A stretch of DNA of 64,000 bases from Chitinophaga barathri (GTDB lineage: Bacteria; Bacteroidota; Bacteroidia; Chitinophagales; Chitinophagaceae). Positions 16,021 through 24,411 of the stretch are shown here, in pieces (position 1 is the stretch's first letter; the number at the start of each line of letters is the position of its first letter). The stretch lies in the NCBI RefSeq assembly GCF_003807585.1, contig NZ_RMBX01000002.1, forward strand, positions 310,001 to 374,000, given 5' to 3'. A program made the position numbers and the translations under genes. The notes under the pieces were generated by a model. That model searched no databases. It had not been told where the DNA came from and saw only the letters and a program-made list of their open reading frames with translations.

Positions 16021-17103
16021 ATGAACAGCAGAAGGAATTTTTTCAAAACAGCGGCATTAGGCGCGGCAGCCCTCTCCATAGACGGCCTGCCTGCCGCGGC
16101 GCAATCCCGCAAGGGTAAAACCAAAGCGCCAAAACCCATCGTGGTATCCACCTGGGACTTCGGTATCGCGGCGAACAAAGCCGCATGGCAGGTGCTCAAA
16201 TCGGGCGGCCGTGCGCTGGACGCTGTAGAAGCCGGCGTGCATGTGCCGGAATCCGACCCTGACAATCACACCGTAGGCTACGGCGGCTTCCCGGACAGGG
16301 ACGGCCACGTAACGCTGGATGCCTGCATCATGGATGAACTGGGCAATTGCGGTTCCGTAGCCGCGCTGGAACATATCGTGCATCCTATTTCAGTGGCGCG
16401 CAAGGTGATGGAAAAAACACCGCACGTGATGCTCGTAGGGGAAGGCGCTTTACAGTTCGCGCTGGAAAACGGTTTCAAAAAAGAAAATCTCCTCACGCCT
16501 GAATCCGAAAAAGCCTGGAAAGAATGGCTGAAAAAATCGGAGTACAAGCCGGTGATGAATATCGAAAACCAGCGCTACCAGGGTAAAGGCACCAGTGCTT
16601 TTAACCAGGGCGCCGAAGACGAAAATACCACCGCGTTCAGCCCGCTGAAACTACCGGGCAACGTATACAATCACGATACGATCGGTATGGTGGCGCTGGA
16701 CGCACAGAGTAACCTTTCCGGCGCCTGCACCACGAGCGGCATGGCATTTAAGCTGCGCGGCCGCGTGGGCGATTCACCGATCATTGGCGCGGGTTTGTAC
16801 GTGGACAATGAAGTGGGCGCAGCCACCGCCACCGGCGTGGGCGAAGAAGTGATCCGCGTGGTGGGCAGCTTCCTCGTAGTGGAGCTGATGCGCCAGGGAT
16901 ATTCTCCCGAAGCGGCCTGCAAGGAAGCCGTGATGCGCATCGTGAAAAAGAACCCTGACCGCGCAAAAGGTATCCAGATCGGTTTCCTGGCGCTCAACAA
17001 AAAAGGCGAGCACGGGGCTTATTGCCTGCATGAAGGTTTCAGCTACGCCGTCACCACCGGCGACGATAAAGAAGAGCTGATCAAGGGCAAACACTATTTC
17101 TGA
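16021..17103 (+). CDS. N4-(beta-N-acetylglucosaminyl)-L-asparaginase (glycosylasparaginase), Tat-exported
   Basis: This Ntn-hydrolase cuts the GlcNAc-Asn bond left after protease and glycosidase digestion of N-glycoproteins. The 360-aa precursor starts with a twin-arginine leader (NSRRNFFKTAALGAAAL). GGFPDRDGHVTLDACIMD (~85-102) and NHDTIGMVALD match the family; Thr ~220 in HDTIG is the expected autocleavage point and nucleophile, giving alpha and beta chains. SGMAFKLRGRVGDSPIIGAG and TGVGEEVIRVVGSFLVVE complete the active-site core. The start is the ATG at 16021. It is co-directional with the transporter and ROK kinase genes, so the released GlcNAc could be taken up by its neighbours. A terminator follows directly. 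Confidence 0.92.
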   Translation: MNSRRNFFKTAALGAAALSIDGLPAAAQSRKGKTKAPKPIVVSTWDFGIAANKAAWQVLKSGGRALDAVEAGVHVPESDPDNHTVGYGGFPDRDGHVTLDACIMDELGNCGSVAALEHIVHPISVARKVMEKTPHVMLVGEGALQFALENGFKKENLLTPESEKAWKEWLKKSEYKPVMNIENQRYQGKGTSAFNQGAEDENTTAFSPLKLPGNVYNHDTIGMVALDAQSNLSGACTTSGMAFKLRGRVGDSPIIGAGLYVDNEVGAATATGVGEEVIRVVGSFLVVELMRQGYSPEAACKEAVMRIVKKNPDRAKGIQIGFLALNKKGEHGAYCLHEGFSYAVTTGDDKEELIKGKHYF

Positions 17104-17126
17104 TCTTAATCGCACTTATCATTTTT

Positions 17127-17166
17127 GATCGGCTGCCGGACATACTGGCAGCCGATCCTTATTTTT
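17127..17166 (+). terminator. Intrinsic terminator after the glycosylasparaginase gene
   Basis: GATCGGCTGCC (17127-17137) and GGCAGCCGATC (17147-17157) form a perfect 11-bp stem with a nine-base loop, followed by CTTATTTTT. It ends only 6 bp before the cutC start. Confidence 0.88.
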
Positions 17167-17167
17167 G
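17160..17167 (+). promoter_or_regulatory. Possible -7 element directly before cutC
   Basis: TATTTTTG fits TAnnTTTG and ends five bases before the cutC ATG, but it overlaps the T tract of the terminator and no TTG lies at the right distance upstream, so it may be coincidental. Confidence 0.35.
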
Positions 17168-17172
17168 CAAAC

Positions 17173-17934
17173 ATGGAAAAGATCACCCTCGAAATATGCG
17201 CCACTTCTCTGGCATCCTGCAAAGCGGCGCAGGAAGGCGGCGCGGACCGGATAGAACTTTGTGACAACCTGCTGGAAGGCGGCACCACACCCAGTTACGC
17301 TATGATCAAACTGGCGCGCGAAACCGTGAGCATCGCCCTCTACCCTATCATCCGTCCCCGGGGGGGAGATTTCCTGTACGACGAAGAGGAGTTCGCCATC
17401 ATGAAAGAAGATATCAGGGTGTGCAAGGAACTGGGTTGCGATGGCGTAGTGATCGGGCTGCTGACGGCGGAGGGCAAAGTGGACAAAACGCGCACCGGTG
17501 AACTGGTGGAACTGGCAAAACCCATGGGTGTTACTTTCCACCGCGCATTTGACATGACCGAAGATCCCTTGCAGGCGCTGGAAGATATCATTAGCACGGG
17601 CTGCGAACGTATCCTCACTTCCGGCCAGCGGAACACCGCGCTGGAAGGCGCGGAGCTGATCGCAACACTGGCCGGTAAAGCCGCCGGCCGCATCCGCATC
17701 ATGGCAGGCTCCGGGCTTCGCGATCATAATGCGGCAGCGCTGGCATCCGCTACGCAGGCCAGGGAATTCCATACTACCGCCAAAGAATATGAAGACAGCC
17801 GCATGATATACCGCAACCCCAATGTAAGTATGGGCGGCATTCCCGGGGTGCCTGAATATGGGATTGCCGTTACCAGGGCAGCTGTTGTACGGCGTATCCG
17901 CGAAGAGGCGGAAAAGGCGCTGAATAATTTGTAA
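17173..17934 (+). CDS. cutC: CutC family protein
   Basis: This 253-aa cytoplasmic TIM-barrel protein is named for copper homeostasis, though its biochemical role is not settled. EICATSLASCKAAQEGGADRIELCDNL is split here as EICATSLASC (residues 5-14) and GGADRIELCDNL (~20-31); further family blocks are IRPRGGDFLYDEEE, GVTFHRAFDM and RILTSGQ. The ATG at 17173 gives the normal N-terminus; the frame extends upstream but through the terminator hairpin. It sits alone between terminators in the glycan island. No copper transporter is nearby, so a role in sugar-related metabolism cannot be excluded. Confidence 0.9.
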   Translation: MEKITLEICATSLASCKAAQEGGADRIELCDNLLEGGTTPSYAMIKLARETVSIALYPIIRPRGGDFLYDEEEFAIMKEDIRVCKELGCDGVVIGLLTAEGKVDKTRTGELVELAKPMGVTFHRAFDMTEDPLQALEDIISTGCERILTSGQRNTALEGAELIATLAGKAAGRIRIMAGSGLRDHNAAALASATQAREFHTTAKEYEDSRMIYRNPNVSMGGIPGVPEYGIAVTRAAVVRRIREEAEKALNNL

Positions 17935-18130
17935 TGCAGGCTTCATGATCGTCCCTGGTCTTGCCATTCCACAGGCCCGTTTTTGTTATCCTCCTTCCGG
18001 GTTATTTCTTTATTATATTTATCAATACTAAACAAAGTATAGTATACATTTACTACTTTTATCCACATCCATTGAATGTGCATACTTCTTTATTGTTGTT
18101 ATATTAAATAAATTTTAAATTAGTCTAGAC

Positions 18131-19015
18131 ATGAAAAAAGCAGGTTTCTTAGCTTTAGTATTGTGTTGCGGATTGGCCGTACAGGCACAGGTAAAAGGTG
18201 TAAAACACGTTATCCTCATCGGTATGGACGGGCTTGGCGCCTACGCGATGGAAAAGGCGGACAACCCGGTGATGAAACAAATGATGAAAGACGGCAGCTG
18301 GACGTTGAAGGCGCGCAGCGTGCTCCCTTCTTCCAGCGCGGTAAACTGGGCGAGCATGATCATGGGCGCGGGGCCGGAACTGCACGGGTTCACCGAATGG
18401 GGCAGCAAAACGCCCGAGGTGGAGCCGCGTACAGTCGACCAGTACGGCCTTTTCCCCTCCGTATTTACCCTGTTGCGCAATGAAAAACCAAACGCGGAAA
18501 TGGGGGTGATCTATAGCTGGGGAGGCATCGGTTACCTGTTCCCCAAAAAAGCAGTGAACAAAGATCAGCCCTGCCCGAACGATACAGCCACTACGGATGC
18601 GGCTGTTGCCTATATCAAAGAAAAAAAACCTGACTTCCTCTTTATACATTTCGATCAGCCGGACGGGGTGGGCCATGGCATCGGGCACAACATTCCCGAA
18701 TACTATGAACAAGTGCATAAGAATGATGTTTTATTAGGCAGGATCGTGCAGGCGGTGAAAGACGCCGGCATATGGGAAAACAGCGTACTGATCCTCAGTT
18801 CGGACCACGGGGGCATCAATAAGGGCCATGGCGGCAAAACCATGGTGGAGATGCAGATACCCTGGGTATTTACCGGCAAAGGGATCAAAAAAGACCATGA
18901 GGTGAAGGAAAGTGTGATGACATACGATACGGCGGCCACCATTGCCTGGATCTTTGGGCTGAAAACGCCCCAGGAATGGGTAGGAAGACCGGTGAAGGAC
19001 ATCTTCGGCAAATAG
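18131..19015 (+). CDS. Secreted alkaline phosphatase superfamily phosphoesterase
   Basis: This 294-aa protein has a signal peptide (MKKAGFLALVLCCGLAVQAQ). It has the metal-binding HVILIGMDGLGAYAM (~27-41), the nucleophile region VLPSSSAVNWASMIMG (~63-78), HFDQPDGVGHGIGH (~176-189) and SSDHGGINKGHGG (~222-234), the two-metal core of nucleotide pyrophosphatase/phosphodiesterase-type enzymes. It is compact compared with many NPPs. The substrate is unknown; sugar phosphates, nucleotides or phosphodiesters exposed at the surface are possible. It is followed 100 bp later by another secreted phosphoesterase of the EEP fold, suggesting joint phosphate release. Confidence 0.88.
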   Translation: MKKAGFLALVLCCGLAVQAQVKGVKHVILIGMDGLGAYAMEKADNPVMKQMMKDGSWTLKARSVLPSSSAVNWASMIMGAGPELHGFTEWGSKTPEVEPRTVDQYGLFPSVFTLLRNEKPNAEMGVIYSWGGIGYLFPKKAVNKDQPCPNDTATTDAAVAYIKEKKPDFLFIHFDQPDGVGHGIGHNIPEYYEQVHKNDVLLGRIVQAVKDAGIWENSVLILSSDHGGINKGHGGKTMVEMQIPWVFTGKGIKKDHEVKESVMTYDTAATIAWIFGLKTPQEWVGRPVKDIFGK

Positions 19016-19115
19016 TTTTGATTTCCGGATGGATATGCGGGCATGATAGTTGTACCTGCCGGGAAGAATGAAAACATGGCTCGATATCATCCGGAAATTC
19101 TTAATCTGAATAATT

Positions 19116-19898
19116 ATGTACCGAATCGTTTTTCTTTTTGTGCTAACCCTCTCTGCTTCTTATCCGGCACCCGCACAGGTGCAGGGGCAGGTGATCAAGG
19201 TGCTCAGCTACAATATTCATCACGGTGAGAATACGCAGGGCAAGCTGGACATCCAGGGGATTGCGACTGTCATACTCGCCACCAACCCGGACCTGGTAGC
19301 CCTCCAGGAAGTGGACAGCGCCACTTCCCGCGTCAATAAACAGGACCTGCTGAAAGAGCTGGCAGCTGTAACAGGCATGTATATTTATTTTGGTAAAGCA
19401 ATGGACTACGAAGGCGGCGGCTTTGGCAACGGCATTCTCAGCCGCTACCCGATCGAAAAAAGCCAGAGCATCGCCCTTCCCGCCAAAGGCGCCGGCAGTG
19501 AACCTCGCAACGCCGCTATGGTAACGGTGAAACTCCCGGGCGACAGCCTTCTCCGTTTCATCAGCACCCACCTGGACCACCTGGACGATCCGGCAGACCG
19601 CCTCAGCCAGGTAAACATCCTCATGCAGCATGTGATGGCTCAGCCCTCGCTGCCGCTGATCATAGCCGGGGATATGAACGCCCTGCCCGCATCAAAAGAG
19701 ATCGGCCTGTTTAAACAAACATTCGCGGACGCCACCGAAAAGCTGGGCCCTACCTGGCCTTCAGACAAACCGTCCCATAAGCTCGATTATGTGTTCCTTT
19801 ATAATAAAACACAATGGCACGTCATGAGCGCGCAGGTAGTGGAAGAAACCGTGGCTTCGGATCACCGGCCGGTGATCGCAGAAGTGTTACTGAAATGA
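19116..19898 (+). CDS. Secreted endonuclease/exonuclease/phosphatase (EEP) family hydrolase
   Basis: This 260-aa protein has a signal peptide ending near PAPAQ (~21). The EEP fold is marked by VLSYNIHHGENTQG (~28-41), the metal-binding Glu in LVALQEVDS (~60-68), the central STHLDHLDDP, IIAGDMNALPAS and the C-terminal SDHRPVIAEV. This superfamily includes nucleases, sphingomyelinases and inositol phosphatases; small secreted Bacteroidota members like this one lack a clear assignment. The ATG at 19116 gives the signal peptide. Co-direction with the preceding phosphatase suggests a shared transcript; an intrinsic terminator follows. Confidence 0.88.
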   Translation: MYRIVFLFVLTLSASYPAPAQVQGQVIKVLSYNIHHGENTQGKLDIQGIATVILATNPDLVALQEVDSATSRVNKQDLLKELAAVTGMYIYFGKAMDYEGGGFGNGILSRYPIEKSQSIALPAKGAGSEPRNAAMVTVKLPGDSLLRFISTHLDHLDDPADRLSQVNILMQHVMAQPSLPLIIAGDMNALPASKEIGLFKQTFADATEKLGPTWPSDKPSHKLDYVFLYNKTQWHVMSAQVVEETVASDHRPVIAEVLLK

Positions 19899-19918
19899 AA
19901 TAAGGATAAAACATTCTG

Positions 19919-19949
19919 AAGATTGCTCTTTACGGGCAGTCTTTTTTTT
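19919..19949 (+). terminator. Intrinsic terminator after the EEP hydrolase gene
   Basis: AAGATTGC (19919-19926) pairs with GCAGTCTT (19936-19943, one G-U pair) and is followed by eight T. Confidence 0.85.
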
Positions 19950-20052
19950 GCCTGTATTAGTATCGTTACAATTATCCTGTTTTATCTATGATTCCACCCT
20001 CTGTTATCCGGGCAGCTGTGGGGTGTGCAGTATATGAATGATACAGGGCAGT

Positions 20053-21240
20053 TTATTCCGAAGAAAGGTTTCCTAGCTCTTTCATCAGATCGATAAGCGG
20101 GATCACCGAAGCATCGCCGGAGGCGGGAAAACGTTCATTACCGGGATAAACAATAAAACGCCGGGTAGCCTTAATATCCTCACAGCCAAGATGAAACCCT
20201 TTAGTGACAGCCGGTGACATTGAACGTTTGATCTCTATTGCATAACGCTCCTGCCTGCCCAGCTCTATTACAAGATCAATTTCAGCACCGGCGGAGGTAC
20301 GGTAAAACCAGGGGGTAGCGCCTACCGGAAGACAAGACAACAGGTTTTCAATTACAAAACCTTCCCAGCTTGCACCTACTACGGGATGCCCCAGAAGATC
20401 GTCGAGCGTATTGATACTCAATAACGCATGCGTCAGCCCACTATCGCGTATATACACCTTGGGGGCCTTGACCAGACGTTTGCCAACATTGCCGGACCAG
20501 GGCCGCAGCGAACGGATCAGCAACAGGTCCTCCAGTAAGTCGATATATCTTTTCGCAGTGGGAGGTGCAACGCCAAGATTAGCCCCTAACTGAGCGATAT
20601 TCAGCTGTCCTCCCTGGTTATGCGCAAGCATGGTCCACAACAGCCGCAAGGAAGATGCCGCCATTCTGGGCCCAAACTGCGGCACATCTCTTTCCAGATA
20701 AGTACTGATAAAATTCATCCGCCATCTCATACTTGCCGCATCATTCTTGGCAAGATAACTGTCGGGAAAGCCACCTCTCAGCCATAACTGTTCCTGGTTA
20801 GTTTTCTTTCCCTTGTTTATTTCATTTACAGTCAGGCCAGACAATTCCCTGTATGCAATCCGGCCTGCCAGCGACTCGGAGGATTGTTGCAGTAAATCCA
20901 GGGAGGCCGAACCCAATATGAGGAACTGGCCGGTTCTGAATCCCTGTCTTCTATGCCTATCGATAACACCCCGCAGTATTTGAAACAATTCCGGAACCCG
21001 CTGGATCTCATCAAGAATGATCAATTTTCCTTTATGCAGTTCAAAATATTGTTCCGGCTCGGCCAACTTTGAAAGGTCGGTAGGGCTTTCGAGGTCAAGG
21101 TATATCGGGTCAGGTTTGAAGCCGGCGGCAATCTCTTCCGCTAACGTTGTCTTTCCCACCTGCCGGGGACCCAATACACCGACTGCCGGAAACTCTTCCA
21201 GTAATTGTACAACATATCTTTCGGCATCGCGTTTAATCAT
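20053..21240 (-). CDS. ATPase with C-terminal DUF4143 nuclease-like domain
   Basis: This 395-aa cytoplasmic protein has a Walker A loop GPRQVGKTTLAEEI (~24-37), a Walker B-like LIILDEIQRVPELFQ (~73-87) and a sensor segment FLILGSASLDLL (~107-118). The second half includes a winged-helix-like stretch (LNIAQLGANLGVAPPTAKRYIDLLEDL, here ~214-240 in part) and the DUF4143 restriction-nuclease-like core WFYRTSAGAEIDLVIE with IEIKRSMSP. Such proteins are widespread in Bacteroidota and archaea, and their role is not established. It stands alone, opposite to its neighbours, and has no evident link to glycan use; it may have been acquired separately. Confidence 0.88.
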   Translation of the reverse strand: MIKRDAERYVVQLLEEFPAVGVLGPRQVGKTTLAEEIAAGFKPDPIYLDLESPTDLSKLAEPEQYFELHKGKLIILDEIQRVPELFQILRGVIDRHRRQGFRTGQFLILGSASLDLLQQSSESLAGRIAYRELSGLTVNEINKGKKTNQEQLWLRGGFPDSYLAKNDAASMRWRMNFISTYLERDVPQFGPRMAASSLRLLWTMLAHNQGGQLNIAQLGANLGVAPPTAKRYIDLLEDLLLIRSLRPWSGNVGKRLVKAPKVYIRDSGLTHALLSINTLDDLLGHPVVGASWEGFVIENLLSCLPVGATPWFYRTSAGAEIDLVIELGRQERYAIEIKRSMSPAVTKGFHLGCEDIKATRRFIVYPGNERFPASGDASVIPLIDLMKELGNLSSE

Positions 21241-21322
21241 CCTTGCAATTATAACATTAAATGTTCGATTTACAAGGATAAATATCTTTTCTTCCTCCTC
21301 TATTTATCAAATTTCCTCCTCA

Positions 21323-21336
21323 CTAAAACGTTTTAG
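21323..21336. promoter_or_regulatory. LacI-family-type operator before the GH92 gene
   Basis: CTAAAACGTTTTAG is a perfect 14-bp palindrome, 88 bp upstream of the GH92 start. Twelve or more positions match the site at 13316-13329, so a shared repressor or activator is likely. Confidence 0.6.
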
Positions 21337-21423
21337 CGAATCATTTTCCTTATTTTAGCTCTTTCCGGCAGCCGCAGCTCCTATCCCCTGCGGCCATCCG
21401 GGCAGGAACTTAAAAAACAGTGA

Positions 21424-24384
21424 ATGAAAAATTGGTTGGTTGTGCTGGCCCTCGGGCTGGCGTCTGCTGCTAGTGCGCAGCAAACGGATTATGCATCTAA
21501 AGTAAATCCCTTTATCGGTACCGGCGGTCACGGTCATACTTATCCCGGGCCCAGCATGCCTTTCGGAATGGTACAGCTCAGTCCTGACACACGCCTCAAA
21601 GGCTGGGACGGCTGCTCCGGCTATCATTACACAGATTCCATCATGTATGGTTTTTCTCACACCCACCTCAGCGGCACCGGCATCGAAGATTATTGCGATG
21701 TGCTGCTGATGCCGGTTACAGGCAAACCCTCCTGGAAAAATGATGAATACGCCTCTCCTTTTTCCCACAAAAATGAAAAAGCATCCGCCGGTTTTTACAG
21801 TGTAAAACTTGACAAATACGACATCCTCGCTTCCCTCACGGCTACCAAAAGGGTAGGGCTTCATAAGTACGAATTCCCGAAGAACGCCACCGAAGGCCAT
21901 GTACTGCTTGACCTTTATCACCGCGATATCGTGATCAATTCCAGTCTCAAAATCGTGAACGACAGCACCGTGACGGGTATGCGCCGCTCCACCTCATGGG
22001 CCAAAGAACAGATACTGTTCTTCGCCATGAAATTCTCCCGCCCCGCAAAATCGCATAACGTAGCGCTGGGCGATACTTCCAAAGGCGCGTTGGCAAACGC
22101 GGAAGGCCGAAACATCAAAGCATACTTCACTTTTGATGTGGAGCAACCGCTGTATGTAAAAGTAGCCATCTCCGGTGTCAGCGAAGAAGGTGCGTTAAAG
22201 AACCTGGATGCGGAAATGCCGGGCTTCGACTTTGATGGCGCGCTTGCCAATGCCAAAGCAGCCTGGAATAAAGAGCTGGGCAAAATTGAAGTAAAAGGCG
22301 GCACCAACGATCAGCAGGTAATGTTCTACAGCGCGCTGTACCACGCCTGCCTGAACCCCAACCTCTACATGGACGTGGACGGGCAATACCGCGGCACAGA
22401 CCTGAAGATCCATAAAGCGGAAGGGTTTGAAAATTACAGCGTGTTTTCCCTCTGGGACACACACCGCGCCCTGCACCCGCTGATGACCATCATCAACCAG
22501 CAGAAAACAAACGACTGGATCAACACCTTCCTGGCACAATACAAATACGGTGGCATGCTGCCTGTATGGGAACTGAGCGGTAATGAAACTTTTTGTATGA
22601 TCGGTTACCATTCCGTGCCCGTGATCGTGGACGCCTACCAGAAAGGCATCCGTGGCTACGATGCCAAATACGCGCTGGAAGCTATGCGCAGCTATGCGGA
22701 AGGCGAACGTTTCGGCATGCAGCATTACATCCGCCAGGGTTACCTGAGCATGGACACGCAGCCGGAATCCGTATCCCGCACGCTGGAATATTCTTATGAC
22801 GACTGGTGTATTGCCCAGATGGGCAAAATGCTCGGTGACACCGCGGTGTACAATCGTTATATGAAACGCGCACAGTCTTACAAAAACCTTTACGACGCCT
22901 CCACCGGCTTTATGCGCGGCAAAATAGGCGGCCGCTGGATGAGCCCCTTCGACCCCACGGAAGTGAACAACTACTTCACAGAAGCTAATAGCTGGCAGTA
23001 CAGCTTCTACGTTCCGCAGGACGTAAGCGGCCTGATAAAACTGAACGGCGGTAAGGAAAAATTCACACAGAAACTGAACAGGTTATTCACTACCGAAGAT
23101 AAACTGAGCGGCCGCCACCAGTCCGACATTACAGGCCTCATTGGCCAGTATGCGCACGGCAACGAGCCCAGCCATCACATCGCCTACCTGTTCAACTACG
23201 TTGGCCAGCCCTGGAAAACGCAGCAGCTCATACACCAGGTGATGAACACTATGTACCACAACGCGCCGGACGGCCTCAGCGGCAACGAAGACTGCGGACA
23301 GATGAGCGCATGGTATGTGATGAGCGCCATGGGCATTTACCCCGTAAGGCCCGGCGATGGCCGTTATGCTATCGGCACGCCTACATTTGACGAAGTGACG
23401 ATCCACCTGGAGAATGGCAATACTTTCGTGATCCGCGCGAAGAACCTGAGCAGCAAAAACTTTTACGTGAAAAACGTAAGCGTGTCCCACACAAAATTTA
23501 CTGCCACGGATCACACCAGCCAGACCACATCTGTTTCCATGAACCTGCCCTCCTCTTCCGTTCCGCATGAGCTGATCATGAACGGCGGCGTAATGGAATT
23601 TGATATGACCAATGCTCCTACACAAACCTGGGCATCTGCTGATGGTTCGCCGGTAAACGAGATCAAAGAAGACCTGATCGTGGCGGTTCCTTACGTGGTA
23701 GCGCCTTCGGACAGGTTCAAACATTCCACCCAGGTATCCCTGAAAGCAGTGGAGCCCGGCACCGTGATCTATTATACGCTGGATGGCTCAGACCCTACTA
23801 CAAGATCCACCCGATACACCGCACCTTTTAATATCAGCAAAACGTCTACATTAAAAGCAGTAGGTTTCAAAAACGGGCAATACAGCCACATTGTATCCAC
23901 ACCGTTTTTCCTGATCCCCACGGACAAAACCATCAGGGTATTGTCTAAGATCCACCCGCAGTTTGACGCGGGCGGGCCGGATGCGCTGATAGACGGTATC
24001 CGCGGGCAGGAAGATTTCAGGCTGGGCGCATGGCAAAGCCATTACCCCGGTAACCTGAAAGCCATCGTGGATTTGAAAGCCCCGCGCGCCCTGCACAAGC
24101 TGGGCCTTAGCGTGCTGCAGGATCTCGGCGTCTGGATCTGGTACCCCACCCAGGTGGAGTTCCTTACCTCCAACGACGGCAAAACCTTTACCTCCGCAGG
24201 AGTGGTAAAAAATACCTTCTCAGACCGCGAGTACGGCAGCTTCACACAAGTGCTGAGCCTGCCCGTGGACCTGAAAGCGCGTTTTGTGAAAGTAGTGGCC
24301 GCCAACCACGGCATTATCCCGGACTGGCATCCCGGCAAAGGCGAGCCCTGTCACATTTTTGCGGATGAAATCATTATAGAATAG
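21424..24384 (+). CDS. Secreted GH92 alpha-mannosidase with chitobiase-type and F5/8 C-terminal modules
   Basis: This 986-aa protein has a signal peptide (MKNWLVVLALGLASAASA). GH92 enzymes are calcium-dependent exo-alpha-mannosidases acting on N-glycans. Family blocks are VNPFIGTGGHGHTYPGPSMP (~27-46), SHTHLSGTG (~78-86), SLWDTHRALHPL (~342), SGNETFCMIGYHS, and GNEDCGQMSAWYVMSAMG (~620), which holds the proposed general acid Glu. The C-terminal ~230 residues carry a chitobiase-like Ig segment (IYYTLDGSDPTTRSTRY, ~780) and a discoidin-like domain ending ADEIIIE. The GH20 gene follows after 27 bp, so the two are co-transcribed, and a LacI-type operator precedes the pair. Confidence 0.95.
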   Translation: MKNWLVVLALGLASAASAQQTDYASKVNPFIGTGGHGHTYPGPSMPFGMVQLSPDTRLKGWDGCSGYHYTDSIMYGFSHTHLSGTGIEDYCDVLLMPVTGKPSWKNDEYASPFSHKNEKASAGFYSVKLDKYDILASLTATKRVGLHKYEFPKNATEGHVLLDLYHRDIVINSSLKIVNDSTVTGMRRSTSWAKEQILFFAMKFSRPAKSHNVALGDTSKGALANAEGRNIKAYFTFDVEQPLYVKVAISGVSEEGALKNLDAEMPGFDFDGALANAKAAWNKELGKIEVKGGTNDQQVMFYSALYHACLNPNLYMDVDGQYRGTDLKIHKAEGFENYSVFSLWDTHRALHPLMTIINQQKTNDWINTFLAQYKYGGMLPVWELSGNETFCMIGYHSVPVIVDAYQKGIRGYDAKYALEAMRSYAEGERFGMQHYIRQGYLSMDTQPESVSRTLEYSYDDWCIAQMGKMLGDTAVYNRYMKRAQSYKNLYDASTGFMRGKIGGRWMSPFDPTEVNNYFTEANSWQYSFYVPQDVSGLIKLNGGKEKFTQKLNRLFTTEDKLSGRHQSDITGLIGQYAHGNEPSHHIAYLFNYVGQPWKTQQLIHQVMNTMYHNAPDGLSGNEDCGQMSAWYVMSAMGIYPVRPGDGRYAIGTPTFDEVTIHLENGNTFVIRAKNLSSKNFYVKNVSVSHTKFTATDHTSQTTSVSMNLPSSSVPHELIMNGGVMEFDMTNAPTQTWASADGSPVNEIKEDLIVAVPYVVAPSDRFKHSTQVSLKAVEPGTVIYYTLDGSDPTTRSTRYTAPFNISKTSTLKAVGFKNGQYSHIVSTPFFLIPTDKTIRVLSKIHPQFDAGGPDALIDGIRGQEDFRLGAWQSHYPGNLKAIVDLKAPRALHKLGLSVLQDLGVWIWYPTQVEFLTSNDGKTFTSAGVVKNTFSDREYGSFTQVLSLPVDLKARFVKVVAANHGIIPDWHPGKGEPCHIFADEIIIE

Positions 24385-24411
24385 TATTTTCCGGTAGCTA
24401 ACACATCAGAC

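Noticed and set aside
17119..17967. Minus-strand frame across cutC
   Set aside because: It is antisense to cutC, which has full family motifs, and crosses the terminator hairpin.
20053..21240. ATPase with DUF4143 as part of a defence island or mobile element
   Set aside because: No transposase, integrase, direct repeats or other defence gene flanks it; a lone copy is common in Bacteroidota chromosomes.
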